Assembly: GCA_041178545.1 (NCBI GenBank)
Contig: JBEGVB010000068.1
Span: forward strand, 1 to 29,833
DNA length: 29,833 nt
From: JBEATZ01 sp041178545
GTDB lineage: Bacteria; Planctomycetota; UBA1135; UBA2386
Reading direction: 5' to 3'
The translations under genes were made by a program, and so were the position numbers. Positions within the stretch are counted from its first letter, which is position 1, and every line of letters starts with the position of its first letter. Shown here piece after piece: positions 8,767-16,259 of the stretch. The notes beneath the pieces were generated by a model. The model was not told the origin of the DNA and searched no databases. It was given only the letters and a program-made list of their open reading frames with translations.

Positions 8767-11663
8767 GGGCGCACCTCCGGCACCAGCGTGCCGTCGAAGT
8801 CCAGTGGTCGTTTCCAAGCTCGTTCGACCTCCGCGAGGGTTGCCGTGCACCAGGCTGCCTTGCCGCGCGTGAACTCCACGCGGTCGGTGCCGGTCACGCT
8901 TCCCACCACTGCGTGGGGGGCGGGACCGAGGTTGGCGACCAGGTCCGCGAGCCGGTCCGGGGCGACCTCCAGCAGGATGCGGCTCTGCGACTCGCTGAAG
9001 AGGCTGCGTTCGGGTGCGAGCGCAGAGACCGCATCGAGGTCGACGCGGATGCCCTTGCGGCCGGCCAGTGCCATCTCTGCTGCAGCGGCCCCGAGGCCGC
9101 CCTCGCTCAGGTCGTGCGCGGCCAGCACGCAGTGCGACTGCACCGCTCGCGCGACACCGTGCAGCACGTCCGAGCCGAGTCTTGCGTCGACGCGCGGCAC
9201 GTTGGCACCGAGCTGGCCCTTGGTCTTGTAGTAGACCGAGCCGCCGAGTTCGTCCTTGGTCGTGCCCACGAGCACCAGCAGCGAGCCCGTGCGCTTCAGG
9301 TCGCTCGTCACCGTGCGGCCCACGTCCGGGATCACCGACATCGCCGTCACCAGGATGCAGCCGGGGATCGTGATGGTGCGGTCGCCGGCGCGGAACTCGT
9401 TGTGCAGCGAGTCCTTGCCCGACACGAACGGCGTGCGGTACGCGATCGCGAGCGAGCACAGGGCCTCGGTCGCCCGCACCAGTTCGCCGAGGCGCTCCGC
9501 GTTGCGCGTGTTGCCCCAGCAGTAGTTGTCGAGCACCGCGGTCGTGTCCGGGTCGCCGCCTGCCGCCACCGAGTTGCGCATGGCCTCGTCGAGGGCGCAC
9601 TCTGCCATCGCAGCGGGGTCGATGCGCGAGTAGCGGGGGTTGAGCCCGTTGGACAGCACCACGCCGCGCTTGCTGCCGAGCTTGGGCGCGATCACCGCCG
9701 CGTCGGCAGGGCCGTCGTTCCTCACCCCGCACAGCGGCTTGCCGGCGGAGCCGGCCTGCACCTCGTGGTCGTACTGGCGGATCACCCACTCCTTGGAGCA
9801 CACGCCGAAGTCGGCCATCACCGCCAGCAGTGCGCTGCGCGGGTCGGACTCCGCGGGAAGGCTCGGTTCCGTGTGCTGCTGCGGCACGTACAAGGCCTGG
9901 CGCTCGCGCACCGGCAGGCCCTTGTGCAGGAAGTGCAGGTCCATGTCCGCGTGCACCACGCCGCCGTACTTCACCACCAGCCGGCCGGTGGGCTCGAAGC
10001 GGCCCAGCACGACGGCCTCGCAGGACTCCTCGCGGCACACCGTCATCAGCCGGTCGAGCCGTTCGGGCGGCACCGAGAGCACCATGCGCTCCTGCGCCTC
10101 GCTGATCCAGATCTCCCAGGGCGCGAGGCCCTGGTACTTGAGCGGTGCGCCCTCCAGTTCGACCGTGGCGCCGAGGTCCTCGGACATCTCGCCTACCGCC
10201 GAGCTGAATCCGCCTGCGCCGCAGTCCGTGATCGCGTGGAAGAGGTCCTCGTCCGCCGCGCGCATCACCGCGTCCATCACCTTGCGCTCGGTGATCGGGT
10301 CGCCGATCTGCACTGCGCCCGAAGAGACCTTCTCGGACTCCGTGTGCAGGTCCATCGAGCTGAACGTCGCACCGTGGATGCCGTCGCGGCCGGTGCGGCC
10401 GCCCAGTGCCACGATGAAGTCGCCTGCGCGCGGCTGCTTGCTCGCGCGCCGCGTCGGCAGGATGCCGATGTTGCCCACGTAGACGAGCGGGTTGCCCACG
10501 AAGTTCTCGTCGAAGTGGATCGACCCGTTGACCGTGGGGATGCCCATCGGGTTGCCGTAGTCGCGCACGCCCGACACCACGCCCTTCATGATCGAGGCGG
10601 GGTGCATGCACCCTGCCGGGACCTGCGCCGCAGGCATGTCGGGCGGCGCGAAGCAGAACACGTCGGTCGAGGCGATGGGGCGCGCGCCCAGGCCCGTGCC
10701 CAGCACGTCGCGGATCACGCCGCCCACGCCGGTGCCGGCGCCGCCGAAGGGCTCGATCGCGCTCGGGCGGTTGTGGGTCTCGACCTTGATGCAGACCGAG
10801 TCCTCCTCGTCGAAGCGGATGATCCCCGCGTTGTCGACGAACACGCTCACGCAGAAGTCGCGGTCGAGCGTACGCGTCACGTGTGCGATCGTGCTCTTGA
10901 GCAGGTTGTCGTACAGGTGCTCGCGTGCACCGTCGCGGAAGCGCACGCGCCCGGTCAGGGTCTTGTGCTTGCAGTGCTCGGACCAGGTCTGAGCCAGCGT
11001 CTCCAGCTCCATCCGGCGCGGGTCGCGGCCCTGCGCGCGGAAGTGCTGCTGGATCGCGAGCATCTCTGCCTCGTCGAGCGCGAGTCCGCCGTCCTGGCTC
11101 AGCTTGACCAGTGCGGCCGCGTCCAGCGTGCGGAGCGGGACCTCCTGCACCTGTAGGTCGGCGGCACCGCCGGGGCCAGGCATGCCGGCCGGCCACTGGT
11201 CGGGCAGCACCTGCTGGATGACGTCGTTGGCGAGCGCGCGGCGCGCGGCCGCAGCCAGGGCCTTTGCGTCCACCGTGCCCGTCACCTCGTAGGCCTTGTA
11301 GGTGGCGGCGGGCACCGCGGGCAGCCCGAGGTCGCGCATCGCCTTCTCCACCGAGTGGGCCACCGGGTCGGTCACGCCGGGGCGCAGCAGCACCGACACC
11401 CGGTGGGTGCCCTTGGCGGCGGGCTCCGGCACCGCCTCCGGTGCGAGGACCTCGTACCGGTCCGTGACCGGGTCCATCAGCACCGAGGCCGCGACCTGTT
11501 CGGCCTGGGCGGCGTTGAGACCGGCCCCGAGCAGGAAGCCGCGGCGGCTGCGCACGGACGTGATGCCCGTGAGGCCAGCCTGATGGAGGGAGCGGAGAGC
11601 CGCGTTGCCTGCCGGGTCCGGCATGTCGGACCGGACCAGGACTTCGATGCGCCAAGCCTGCAT
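8763..11663 (-). CDS. purL: FGAM synthase large subunit with fused PurS-like N-terminus
   Basis: Synthetase subunit of FGAM synthase, 966 residues from the ATG at 11663. The N-terminus carries two successive PurS-like segments, residues 4-72 (IEVLVRSDMPDPAGNAAL) and 87-153 (VSVLLRPGVTDPVAHSVEKA). A linker leads to the synthetase core, with the catalytic-His motif WSEHCKHK (H230) and the ATP/metal region KVETHNRPSAIEPFGGAGTG. Further on are GGRTGRDGIHGATFSS, DCGAGGFSSAVGEMSEDLG and AHDLSEGGLGAA in the second half. No separate purS is needed, and purQ follows immediately, so the complex is a two-polypeptide PurSL plus PurQ form. A TTG at 11705 would add 14 residues with no family-like sequence. 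No strong Shine-Dalgarno precedes either start. A 16-base repeat shared with the sigma gene lies 46 bases upstream. Confidence 0.97.
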   Translation of the reverse strand: MQAWRIEVLVRSDMPDPAGNAALRSLHQAGLTGITSVRSRRGFLLGAGLNAAQAEQVAASVLMDPVTDRYEVLAPEAVPEPAAKGTHRVSVLLRPGVTDPVAHSVEKAMRDLGLPAVPAATYKAYEVTGTVDAKALAAAARRALANDVIQQVLPDQWPAGMPGPGGAADLQVQEVPLRTLDAAALVKLSQDGGLALDEAEMLAIQQHFRAQGRDPRRMELETLAQTWSEHCKHKTLTGRVRFRDGAREHLYDNLLKSTIAHVTRTLDRDFCVSVFVDNAGIIRFDEEDSVCIKVETHNRPSAIEPFGGAGTGVGGVIRDVLGTGLGARPIASTDVFCFAPPDMPAAQVPAGCMHPASIMKGVVSGVRDYGNPMGIPTVNGSIHFDENFVGNPLVYVGNIGILPTRRASKQPRAGDFIVALGGRTGRDGIHGATFSSMDLHTESEKVSSGAVQIGDPITERKVMDAVMRAADEDLFHAITDCGAGGFSSAVGEMSEDLGATVELEGAPLKYQGLAPWEIWISEAQERMVLSVPPERLDRLMTVCREESCEAVVLGRFEPTGRLVVKYGGVVHADMDLHFLHKGLPVRERQALYVPQQHTEPSLPAESDPRSALLAVMADFGVCSKEWVIRQYDHEVQAGSAGKPLCGVRNDGPADAAVIAPKLGSKRGVVLSNGLNPRYSRIDPAAMAECALDEAMRNSVAAGGDPDTTAVLDNYCWGNTRNAERLGELVRATEALCSLAIAYRTPFVSGKDSLHNEFRAGDRTITIPGCILVTAMSVIPDVGRTVTSDLKRTGSLLVLVGTTKDELGGSVYYKTKGQLGANVPRVDARLGSDVLHGVARAVQSHCVLAAHDLSEGGLGAAAAEMALAGRKGIRVDLDAVSALAPERSLFSESQSRILLEVAPDRLADLVANLGPAPHAVVGSVTGTDRVEFTRGKAAWCTATLAEVERAWKRPLDFDGTLVPEVRP

Positions 11664-11709
11664 GGATGAGGCGAGGAGGATGCGGGTTGGGGGTACTGCA
11701 GGCAATGCT

Positions 11710-11725
11710 GATCGCGGAGTTGTGG
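11710..11725 (-). repeat. 16-base dispersed element, copy 1 (upstream of purL)
   Basis: Minus strand reads CCACAACTCCGCGATC. It is identical to copy 2 and differs by one base from copy 3. It lies 46 bases before the purL ATG in the same orientation that copy 3 has toward the sigma gene. In copies 1 and 2 the exact match extends one base beyond, to 11709. Confidence 0.75.
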
Positions 11726-11820
11726 GGCGGCACCGGGCGAGGGCGCAGTGCCGGTCTCTCCGCCGCAGGCCCGCCGCGGGCGGTCCGCCCCGTAGGGTCG
11801 GCCCGGATCGTTCTCCGTGC

Positions 11821-11850
11821 TTGCTGGGGGATCCCCGGGGCTCCTAGACT
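11821..11850 (+). promoter_or_regulatory. Putative accA promoter with palindromic spacer
   Basis: TTGCTG (11821-11826), an 18-base spacer and TAGACT (11845-11850) form a housekeeping-type promoter 16 bases before the accA ATG. The spacer holds the palindromes GGGGATCCCC (11827-11836) and CCCCGGGG (11833-11840), a possible operator. Matches to consensus are moderate (3/6 and 4/6). Confidence 0.4.
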
Positions 11851-11866
11851 GCCTCGCCCCAACCGC

Positions 11867-12847
11867 ATGTCCACCCAACCTGCCAAGACGTCCTTCCAGG
11901 ACGGTCTCGCCTTCGAGCGGCCCCTCCTCGAGATGGCCCAGCGGATCGAGGAGCTCAAGAAGCTCGCGTCCAGCACCCACCTCGACCTCGGTGGCGAGAT
12001 CCAGGGCCTGGAGGACCGGCTCCGGAAGCAGACCCAGGAGGTCTACGCCCAGCTGACCCCCTGGGAGCGGGTCAATGTCGCGCGCCATGCCGACCGCCCC
12101 CTGACGTCCGACTACGTCAGCACGATGCTCGACGACTTCGTCGAACTGTCGGGCGACCGGGTGTTCGGCGAGGACCGCGCCATCGTCACCGGCTTTGCCT
12201 CCATGGACGGGGTCCGGTTCCTGCTGGTGGGGCACCGCAAGGGCAAGACCGTCAAGGAGCGCCTCGCCTGCAACTTCGGCTGCGCCCACCCCGAGGGGTA
12301 CCGCAAGGCCATGCAGAAGATGCGCCTGGCCGAGAAGCTCAAGCTCCCGATCGTCACCTTCATCAACACCCCTGGCGCCTACCCCGGCATCGGCGCCGAG
12401 GAGCGCGGCCAGGCCGCGGCCATCGCCCAGAACATCCTCGAGATGTTCGAGCTCAAGGTCCCCATCGTCTGCATCGTCATCGGGGAAGGCGGGTCGGGTG
12501 GTGCGCTGGGCATCGGTGTGGGGGACCGGGTGGGCATGCTGGAGAACAGCTACTACTCGGTCATCTCCCCGGAGGGCTGTGCCGCCATCCTGTGGAAGAG
12601 CGGCGACAAGGCCCCGGAGGCCGCCGAGGCCCTCAAGCTCACCGGCAAGGACCTCCTCCGGCTCGGCCTCGTCGACAAGGTGATCGAGGAACCGCTGGGC
12701 GGCGCCCACCGGGACCCGCGCACCACGGTCCAGACCGTGAAGGCCCAGATCCTCGACTGGCTCAAGGAACTGTCCGCACTCCCGACCGAGGAACTGCTGG
12801 AGCAGCGGTTCCAGAAGTTCCGCGGGATGGGCGTCCCGCTCGCCTGA
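11867..12847 (+). CDS. accA: Acetyl-CoA carboxylase carboxyltransferase subunit alpha
   Basis: A cytoplasmic subunit that, with AccD, moves the carboxyl group from carboxybiotin to acetyl-CoA, making malonyl-CoA for fatty acid synthesis. The 326 residues match the usual 319-325. The N-terminal helix FERPLLEMAQRIEELKKLA is followed by the crotonase-type core. FINTPGAYPGIGAEERGQ and VIGEGGSGGALGIGVGD form the CoA-binding and oxyanion-hole glycines, followed by YYSVISPEGCAAILWKS and EPLGGAHRDP. The ATG at 11867 gives the family's normal N-terminus. An in-frame ATG at 11705 would add 54 implausible residues. The TGA stop lies inside repeat copy 2. accD is not in the window, as is common when the subunits are unlinked. 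Confidence 0.98.
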   Translation: MSTQPAKTSFQDGLAFERPLLEMAQRIEELKKLASSTHLDLGGEIQGLEDRLRKQTQEVYAQLTPWERVNVARHADRPLTSDYVSTMLDDFVELSGDRVFGEDRAIVTGFASMDGVRFLLVGHRKGKTVKERLACNFGCAHPEGYRKAMQKMRLAEKLKLPIVTFINTPGAYPGIGAEERGQAAAIAQNILEMFELKVPIVCIVIGEGGSGGALGIGVGDRVGMLENSYYSVISPEGCAAILWKSGDKAPEAAEALKLTGKDLLRLGLVDKVIEEPLGGAHRDPRTTVQTVKAQILDWLKELSALPTEELLEQRFQKFRGMGVPLA

Positions 12848-12861
12848 TCGCGGAGTTGTGG
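12845..12861 (+). repeat. 16-base dispersed element, copy 2 (overlaps accA stop)
   Basis: Reads TGATCGCGGAGTTGTGG. Its first three bases are the accA stop codon. It is identical to copy 1 over 17 bases and inverted relative to copy 3, 128 bases downstream, so copies 2 and 3 could pair as the stem of a large hairpin. Confidence 0.75.
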
Positions 12862-12989
12862 AACCTCAGGTTGCCCGGGCGGTCTTCCCCGCCAAACCGC
12901 CCTTGGCAGGCTCCTGGGGACCACCCGCCCCCGTTTCCGACCTCTTGCGGGGGGATGGATTGGGCGACCCCGACCCACCGACCGCCCCT

Positions 12990-13005
12990 CCACAACTCGG
13001 CGATC
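12990..13005 (+). repeat. 16-base dispersed element, copy 3 (upstream of sigma gene)
   Basis: Reads CCACAACTCGGCGATC, one mismatch from copies 1 and 2. It lies 44 bases before the sigma-factor ATG, almost the same distance and orientation as copy 1 has to purL. Confidence 0.75.
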
Positions 13006-13034
13006 GGTCTCCAACGCTGGACCCCGGTCCGTCG

Positions 13035-13040
13035 TAGCAT
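13035..13040 (+). promoter_or_regulatory. Possible -10 element of the sigma-factor gene
   Basis: TAGCAT ends 9 bases before the ATG at 13050, implying a very short leader. No good -35 is seen at 17 bases. Repeat copy 3 lies just upstream and might take the place of an upstream activator site. Confidence 0.35.
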
Positions 13041-13049
13041 GCCCAGCCC

Positions 13050-13691
13050 ATGCCCCGGCCCGAGTCCAACCCCCTGACTGCAGCACCCGCAGGACTGCCT
13101 GCGGCGGTGGTGCGGCTCGCGGCGGACGGGCAGGTGGCGGACAGCACGCTGGTGCGGCGGGCGTTGGACGGCGAGGGGGATGCGTTCAGTGCGCTGGTGG
13201 TGCGCCACCAGAAGCGCGCCTTCTGGGTGGTGTTCCACCTGGTGGGCAAGGTGGAGGACGCACGCGACGTGACACAGGAGGCCTTCCTGCGGCTGCACCG
13301 GTCGCTGCGGCAGTACGACTTCGCGCGCAACTTCTTCACCTGGTTCCACCGCATCCTCACCAACCTGGCCATCGACCACCTGCGCAAGCACCGGCACGCC
13401 GCCGGCGCCGCCAGCCTGGACGAACTGCCCGGGGGGCTGGCGGACGAGCGCGAAGCCGGTGTGCCGCTGTGGGAACGGACGGAACGACGCGAGCTGGTGC
13501 ACCGGGTGCTGGAGGCGCTGGACCCGCGCTTCCGCGCGGTGCTGGTGATGCGCGACCTGCACGGGATGGACAGCCGCGAGATCGCCCCGATCCTGGGCAT
13601 CACGCACTCGACGGTCCGCTGGCGCCTGCACCGTGCGCGGCAGATGTTCCAGTGGCAATGGGAACGGCTGGACCTGGGAGGTCGCGGATGA
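13050..13691 (+). CDS. ECF-type RNA polymerase sigma factor
   Basis: A 213-residue group IV sigma factor. Region 2 covers about residues 44-114: a core-binding helix, the DVTQEAFLRLHRSL segment, and the -10 recognition helix FTWFHRILTNLAIDHLRKHR. Region 4 spans about 150-200, with LDPRFRAVLVMRDLHGMDSREIAPILGITHSTVRWRLHRAR as its helix-turn-helix (169 onward). Region 3 is absent, as expected for ECF factors. About 40 extra N-terminal residues precede region 2. The stop overlaps the start of a zinc-type anti-sigma gene (ATGA, 13688-13691), the classic arrangement for a sigma held inactive by its membrane partner. Envelope stress is a likely signal given the PDZ protein downstream, but that is inference. 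Confidence 0.95.
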   Translation: MPRPESNPLTAAPAGLPAAVVRLAADGQVADSTLVRRALDGEGDAFSALVVRHQKRAFWVVFHLVGKVEDARDVTQEAFLRLHRSLRQYDFARNFFTWFHRILTNLAIDHLRKHRHAAGAASLDELPGGLADEREAGVPLWERTERRELVHRVLEALDPRFRAVLVMRDLHGMDSREIAPILGITHSTVRWRLHRARQMFQWQWERLDLGGRG

Positions 13692-14341
13692 GCACCGCAC
13701 CTCGTCCCCTGCGTTGCCGCGCGGTCCGCGGCCTGCTGGGCGCCTTCGCAGCCACGGACCTCGAGGCCTCCGTCGAAGGGCAGGTCCGCAACCACCTCGT
13801 CCGCTGCAACCCGTGCCGACTCGAGGCCGCGCGCGCAGCGCGGGCGGCACAGGCGCTGCAGGCCGTCTCGGCGCTGCCCGCGGCCTGCGACGACGCGTTC
13901 TTCGCCGCGATGCACCAAGAGGTCGTCGCCTCGGTGCGTGGGGAGGCCGTCGCGCCGGCTCCAGCACCCCTCCGTCGCCGCACGTCGGTGGTGGCTGCAG
14001 CCGCCCTGTTTGCCGCAGGTTTCGCCGTCTCGTTGGTGCTGCCGCGCGACGGCGGCCTGCACGTGCGGCCCCCGATCCGCATCGCCCCGGACGCCCGCGA
14101 CGGCAGCGCACCCTCGGCGGGTGGCGGGCGTACCTCGATGCAGCCGCTCGGGCAGGAGCAGTGGTTGGGCCCGCACCCCGGCCTGATGGGGCGGCTCGAA
14201 CTCCGCAGCCTGGAGCAGATGGAGTCCGAGGGCTTCCAGGTCCGTCCACCGAGCCAGGACCAGAGCTTCCCGCGGCGCAGTCGCGTTGGCACGGGCACCG
14301 AGCCGACTCCCGACCCCGCCGGGTCGGTCGAGCGGCGCTGA
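13688..14341 (+). CDS. Membrane-anchored zinc anti-sigma factor
   Basis: Probable partner and inhibitor of the sigma factor encoded immediately upstream. The 217 residues begin with a cytoplasmic domain carrying HLVRCNPC, the H-x3-C-x2-C zinc anti-sigma signature (H36, C40, C43), with a further Cys at residue 10. One membrane helix follows at about 100-118 (SVVAAAALFAAGFAVSLVL). The roughly 100-residue outer part is Gly/Pro/Gln-rich and shows no recognisable sensor domain. The ATG overlaps the sigma stop by four bases, so the pair should be made in proportion. Whether zinc release, partner binding or regulated proteolysis frees the sigma cannot be read from sequence. Confidence 0.85.
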   Translation: MSTAPRPLRCRAVRGLLGAFAATDLEASVEGQVRNHLVRCNPCRLEAARAARAAQALQAVSALPAACDDAFFAAMHQEVVASVRGEAVAPAPAPLRRRTSVVAAAALFAAGFAVSLVLPRDGGLHVRPPIRIAPDARDGSAPSAGGGRTSMQPLGQEQWLGPHPGLMGRLELRSLEQMESEGFQVRPPSQDQSFPRRSRVGTGTEPTPDPAGSVERR

Positions 14342-14373
14342 CCCCTCCCCGTGCCCCCGGCCCCGTGGCCGCG

Positions 14374-14398
14374 GGAGCATTCGGACGCGAGGATCGTC
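14374..14398 (+). promoter_or_regulatory. ECF-type promoter candidate before the PDZ gene
   Basis: GGAGC (14374-14378), a 16-base spacer and CGTC (14395-14398) resemble the common ECF promoter form GGAAC-N16/17-CGTC. Transcription would begin near 14405, ahead of the hairpin at 14409-14432 and the AGGAGG at 14438. The match is suggestive only. Confidence 0.35.
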
Positions 14399-14408
14399 GG
14401 TCGGACGC

Positions 14409-14432
14409 GCTGCAGGGCAGGTGTCCTGCAGC
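14409..14432 (+). other. Stem-loop in the PDZ gene leader
   Basis: GCTGCAGG (14409-14416) and CCTGCAGC (14425-14432) form a perfect 8-bp stem with an 8-base loop, ending 5 bases before the Shine-Dalgarno. It could protect the transcript or affect translation. It has no U-tract, so it is not an ordinary terminator. Confidence 0.5.
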
Positions 14433-14437
14433 CCCAC

Positions 14438-14443
14438 AGGAGG
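14438..14443 (+). promoter_or_regulatory. Strong Shine-Dalgarno that selects a TTG start
   Basis: A perfect AGGAGG lies 6 bases before TTG at 14450. This places the start there instead of the in-frame GTG at 14351, and leaves a protein beginning directly with a signal peptide. Confidence 0.75.
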
Positions 14444-14449
14444 CCCAAC

Positions 14450-15736
14450 TTGTTCCCGATTCCCACATCCGCTCTCTGCTCCTCAGTCCTCTTGGCCACG
14501 CTGTTCGCAGTGCAGGACCCGACGCCTGTCCAGGACCCGAGGCCGGAGTCGACGCCCCCTGCTGCCAAGCAGGAGCCCCAGACTGCCCCCGATGCGGCGC
14601 GGCTCGAAGAACTGGTGCGGAAGCTCGGCGCCGAGAGCTACCGCGACCGGCTGGAGGCGGAGAAGCAACTGCGCGAGATCGGCAAGGATGCACTGCCTGC
14701 CCTGCGCGAGGCGGTGGAGCAGGGCGTGGACCCGGAGGCAGGGTGGCGCGCCAAGCGGCTGGTCCGGCAGATCGAGCGCGGGGAGGCCCAGGGCCTGCGC
14801 GAACGCAGCGGCCAGGAGCCCAGCGCGCCGCAGGACGCGCAGGACCCCCAGCCCGGAACCCGCCGCGCCCAGCGTCTGGAGCGCAGGCAGCAGGAATCCG
14901 ACATCGAGCAGCGGTTCGACGACCTGTTCCGCAACCTCGAACGCGACTTTGGGATGGACGTGCCACGTCACCGCTTCTTCGAGGACGGCTTCTTCCGCGA
15001 CCTGCAGTCGCAGATGGATGCGATGCGCGAGCAGATGGAGAAGGCGATGCAGCAGGGCGGTCCCACGACCGGGCAGCGTCCGGGCGGTGGACTCGGCCAA
15101 GGCATGGGCCGCGGCATGAGCATGCAGGTTGGGCCCGACGGGGTGCGCGTGGAGGTGGTCGAGCGCAACGAGAAGGGCGAGGAGGAGAAGAAGGTCTACG
15201 AGGCGCCGGACATGGAGACCTTCCGCGAGAAGTACCCTGGCGTGCTCGATGGCGCCGGTACGGGTGGGATCCAGTTCTTCCTCGACCGTCCTCCGTCCGG
15301 GCTGCGGGTGTTGCCGCGCGGTCGGCTCGATCGTGCACAGCCGGAACTGGACGAGGAACCCGGCATGGTGGCCCCGCCCGACGACCGTCGGCTCGGCGTC
15401 AGGGTGCGCAACGAGATCCCGCCGGACGTGCGCGAGTTCCTCGGGCTGGAGGAAGGCCGCGGCCTGATGGTGGAGCAGGTGCAGGAGGGGACGCTGGCAG
15501 AGTCGCTCGGTCTCCGTCCCGGCGACATCGTGCTCTCGGTCGGTGAGGTCGCGATCGGCTCGACCGCGGACGTGCAGAAGGCGCTGGCCCCGGTCGAGGC
15601 CGGCAAGCCGGTGTTGGTGAAGGTCAACCGGCGCGGCAAGGAGCTGGAGCTGACGGCTCCCAAGCCTGCTGCTCCCGTGCCCGCGGAGAAGAAGCTCGAG
15701 CCGCGCAAGGGCGAGGCGGGCGGCGAGATCCGCTGA
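14450..15736 (+). CDS. Exported PDZ-domain protein with short helical repeat
   Basis: A 428-residue envelope protein. It opens with a signal peptide (about residues 1-21, ending FAVQ), then a Pro/Gln-rich linker. Residues 50-111 carry a HEAT-like unit seen in many planctomycete proteins (LEELVRKLGAESYRDRLEAE). A charged, Met/Gln-rich middle (about 130-230, probably coiled-coil) precedes a low-complexity Gly/Met stretch. A PDZ domain spans about 313-403 (RRLGVRV...GTLAESLGLRPGDIVLSVGEV), and the tail is Lys/Pro-rich. There is no trypsin-like triad, so this is not a DegP protease; it may bind exposed protein C-termini. It follows the anti-sigma gene after 108 bases that contain an ECF-type promoter candidate, so it may be a regulon target. 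The start rests on the AGGAGG. Confidence 0.88.
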   Translation: MFPIPTSALCSSVLLATLFAVQDPTPVQDPRPESTPPAAKQEPQTAPDAARLEELVRKLGAESYRDRLEAEKQLREIGKDALPALREAVEQGVDPEAGWRAKRLVRQIERGEAQGLRERSGQEPSAPQDAQDPQPGTRRAQRLERRQQESDIEQRFDDLFRNLERDFGMDVPRHRFFEDGFFRDLQSQMDAMREQMEKAMQQGGPTTGQRPGGGLGQGMGRGMSMQVGPDGVRVEVVERNEKGEEEKKVYEAPDMETFREKYPGVLDGAGTGGIQFFLDRPPSGLRVLPRGRLDRAQPELDEEPGMVAPPDDRRLGVRVRNEIPPDVREFLGLEEGRGLMVEQVQEGTLAESLGLRPGDIVLSVGEVAIGSTADVQKALAPVEAGKPVLVKVNRRGKELELTAPKPAAPVPAEKKLEPRKGEAGGEIR

Positions 15737-15767
15737 CGCGTGCCCGGGTGGCCGGCATGATCGCGCC

Positions 15768-16238
15768 ATGTTCCGCATCGTGCTGGTGCACCCGGAGATC
15801 CCGCCCAACACGGGCAACGTGATCCGCCTCGCAGCCAACACGGGCTGCGAGTTGCACCTGGTCGAGCCGCTCGGGTTCTCGCTCGACGCGCGCGACGTGC
15901 GGCGTGCCGGGCTGGACTACCACGAGGTCGCGACGGTGCGCCGCTGGCCCGACTGGGCTGCATGCATGGCCGGTGCCGGGATCGACCTGGTGCGGTGCTT
16001 CGCGTTCACCACGCACGGGACGACGACCCACTCTGCTGTCGCATGGCGACCTGGCGACGCGCTGGTCTTCGGCTGCGAGACGGACGGTCTGCCGCCTGCG
16101 GTGCGCAGCGGGTTCCCGCCCGAGCGGCAGGTGCGGCTGCCGATGCTGTCCGGCCAGCGCAGCATGAACCTCAGCAACGTCGTGGCGGTTGCCGTCTTCG
16201 AGGCATGGCGGCAGCAGGGGTTCGGCGGCGTGCGCTGA
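15768..16238 (+). CDS. trmL: tRNA (cytidine/uridine-34-2'-O)-methyltransferase
   Basis: A SPOUT-class methyltransferase that methylates the 2'-hydroxyl of the wobble base in certain tRNA-Leu species, using S-adenosylmethionine. The 156 residues match E. coli TrmL (157). The N-terminal motif PEIPPNTGNVIRLAANTG (9-26) and the C-terminal trefoil-knot segment LPMLSGQRSMNLSNVVAVAV (129-148) are intact. The middle motif reads FGCETDGLPP, where the family usually has G-x-E-x-x-G-L-P, so the core glycines and Glu remain. It starts 31 bases after the PDZ gene stop, possibly in the same transcript. A CATGAT hexamer 6 bases before the ATG could give its own short-leader promoter. It converges with rlmN, another RNA methyltransferase gene. 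Confidence 0.95.
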   Translation: MFRIVLVHPEIPPNTGNVIRLAANTGCELHLVEPLGFSLDARDVRRAGLDYHEVATVRRWPDWAACMAGAGIDLVRCFAFTTHGTTTHSAVAWRPGDALVFGCETDGLPPAVRSGFPPERQVRLPMLSGQRSMNLSNVVAVAVFEAWRQQGFGGVR

Positions 16239-16259
16239 GGTGCGCACCGGCTGCAGGGC

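Larger units (their letters stand above)
11664..11866. other. Divergent intergenic region between purL and accA
   Basis: These 203 bases hold repeat copy 1 (11710-11725), a GC-rich middle without a recognisable gene, and the putative accA promoter at 11821-11850. The frame of accA stays open through most of the region, but the translation (Gly/Arg/Pro-rich) does not look like protein. I read it as regulatory rather than coding. Confidence 0.55.
12848..13049. other. accA-sigma intergenic region
   Basis: These 202 bases are bounded by inverted repeat copies 2 and 3. Inside are small GC-rich hairpin possibilities (GGGCGG at about 12876 with CCGCCC at about 12898) and a GGAAC-N16-GGTC match at 12860-12884 that faintly resembles an ECF promoter. 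I see no ORF with protein-like sequence. Confidence 0.5.

Noticed and set aside
11705..11866. An upstream in-frame ATG that would extend AccA by 54 residues
   Set aside because: The extra sequence is Gly/Arg/Pro-rich with no similarity to AccA, and the start at 11867 gives the standard family length.
7966..11976. A single 1336-codon minus-strand frame covering purL and purQ
   Set aside because: Only its last 266 codons, in the purQ frame, are real. The rest is out-of-frame reading through purL, which lies in a different frame with intact motifs.
16239..16259. The palindrome GGTGCGCACC between trmL and rlmN as a bidirectional terminator
   Set aside because: It is a 10-base palindrome with no loop and no T-tract, too weak to support the call.
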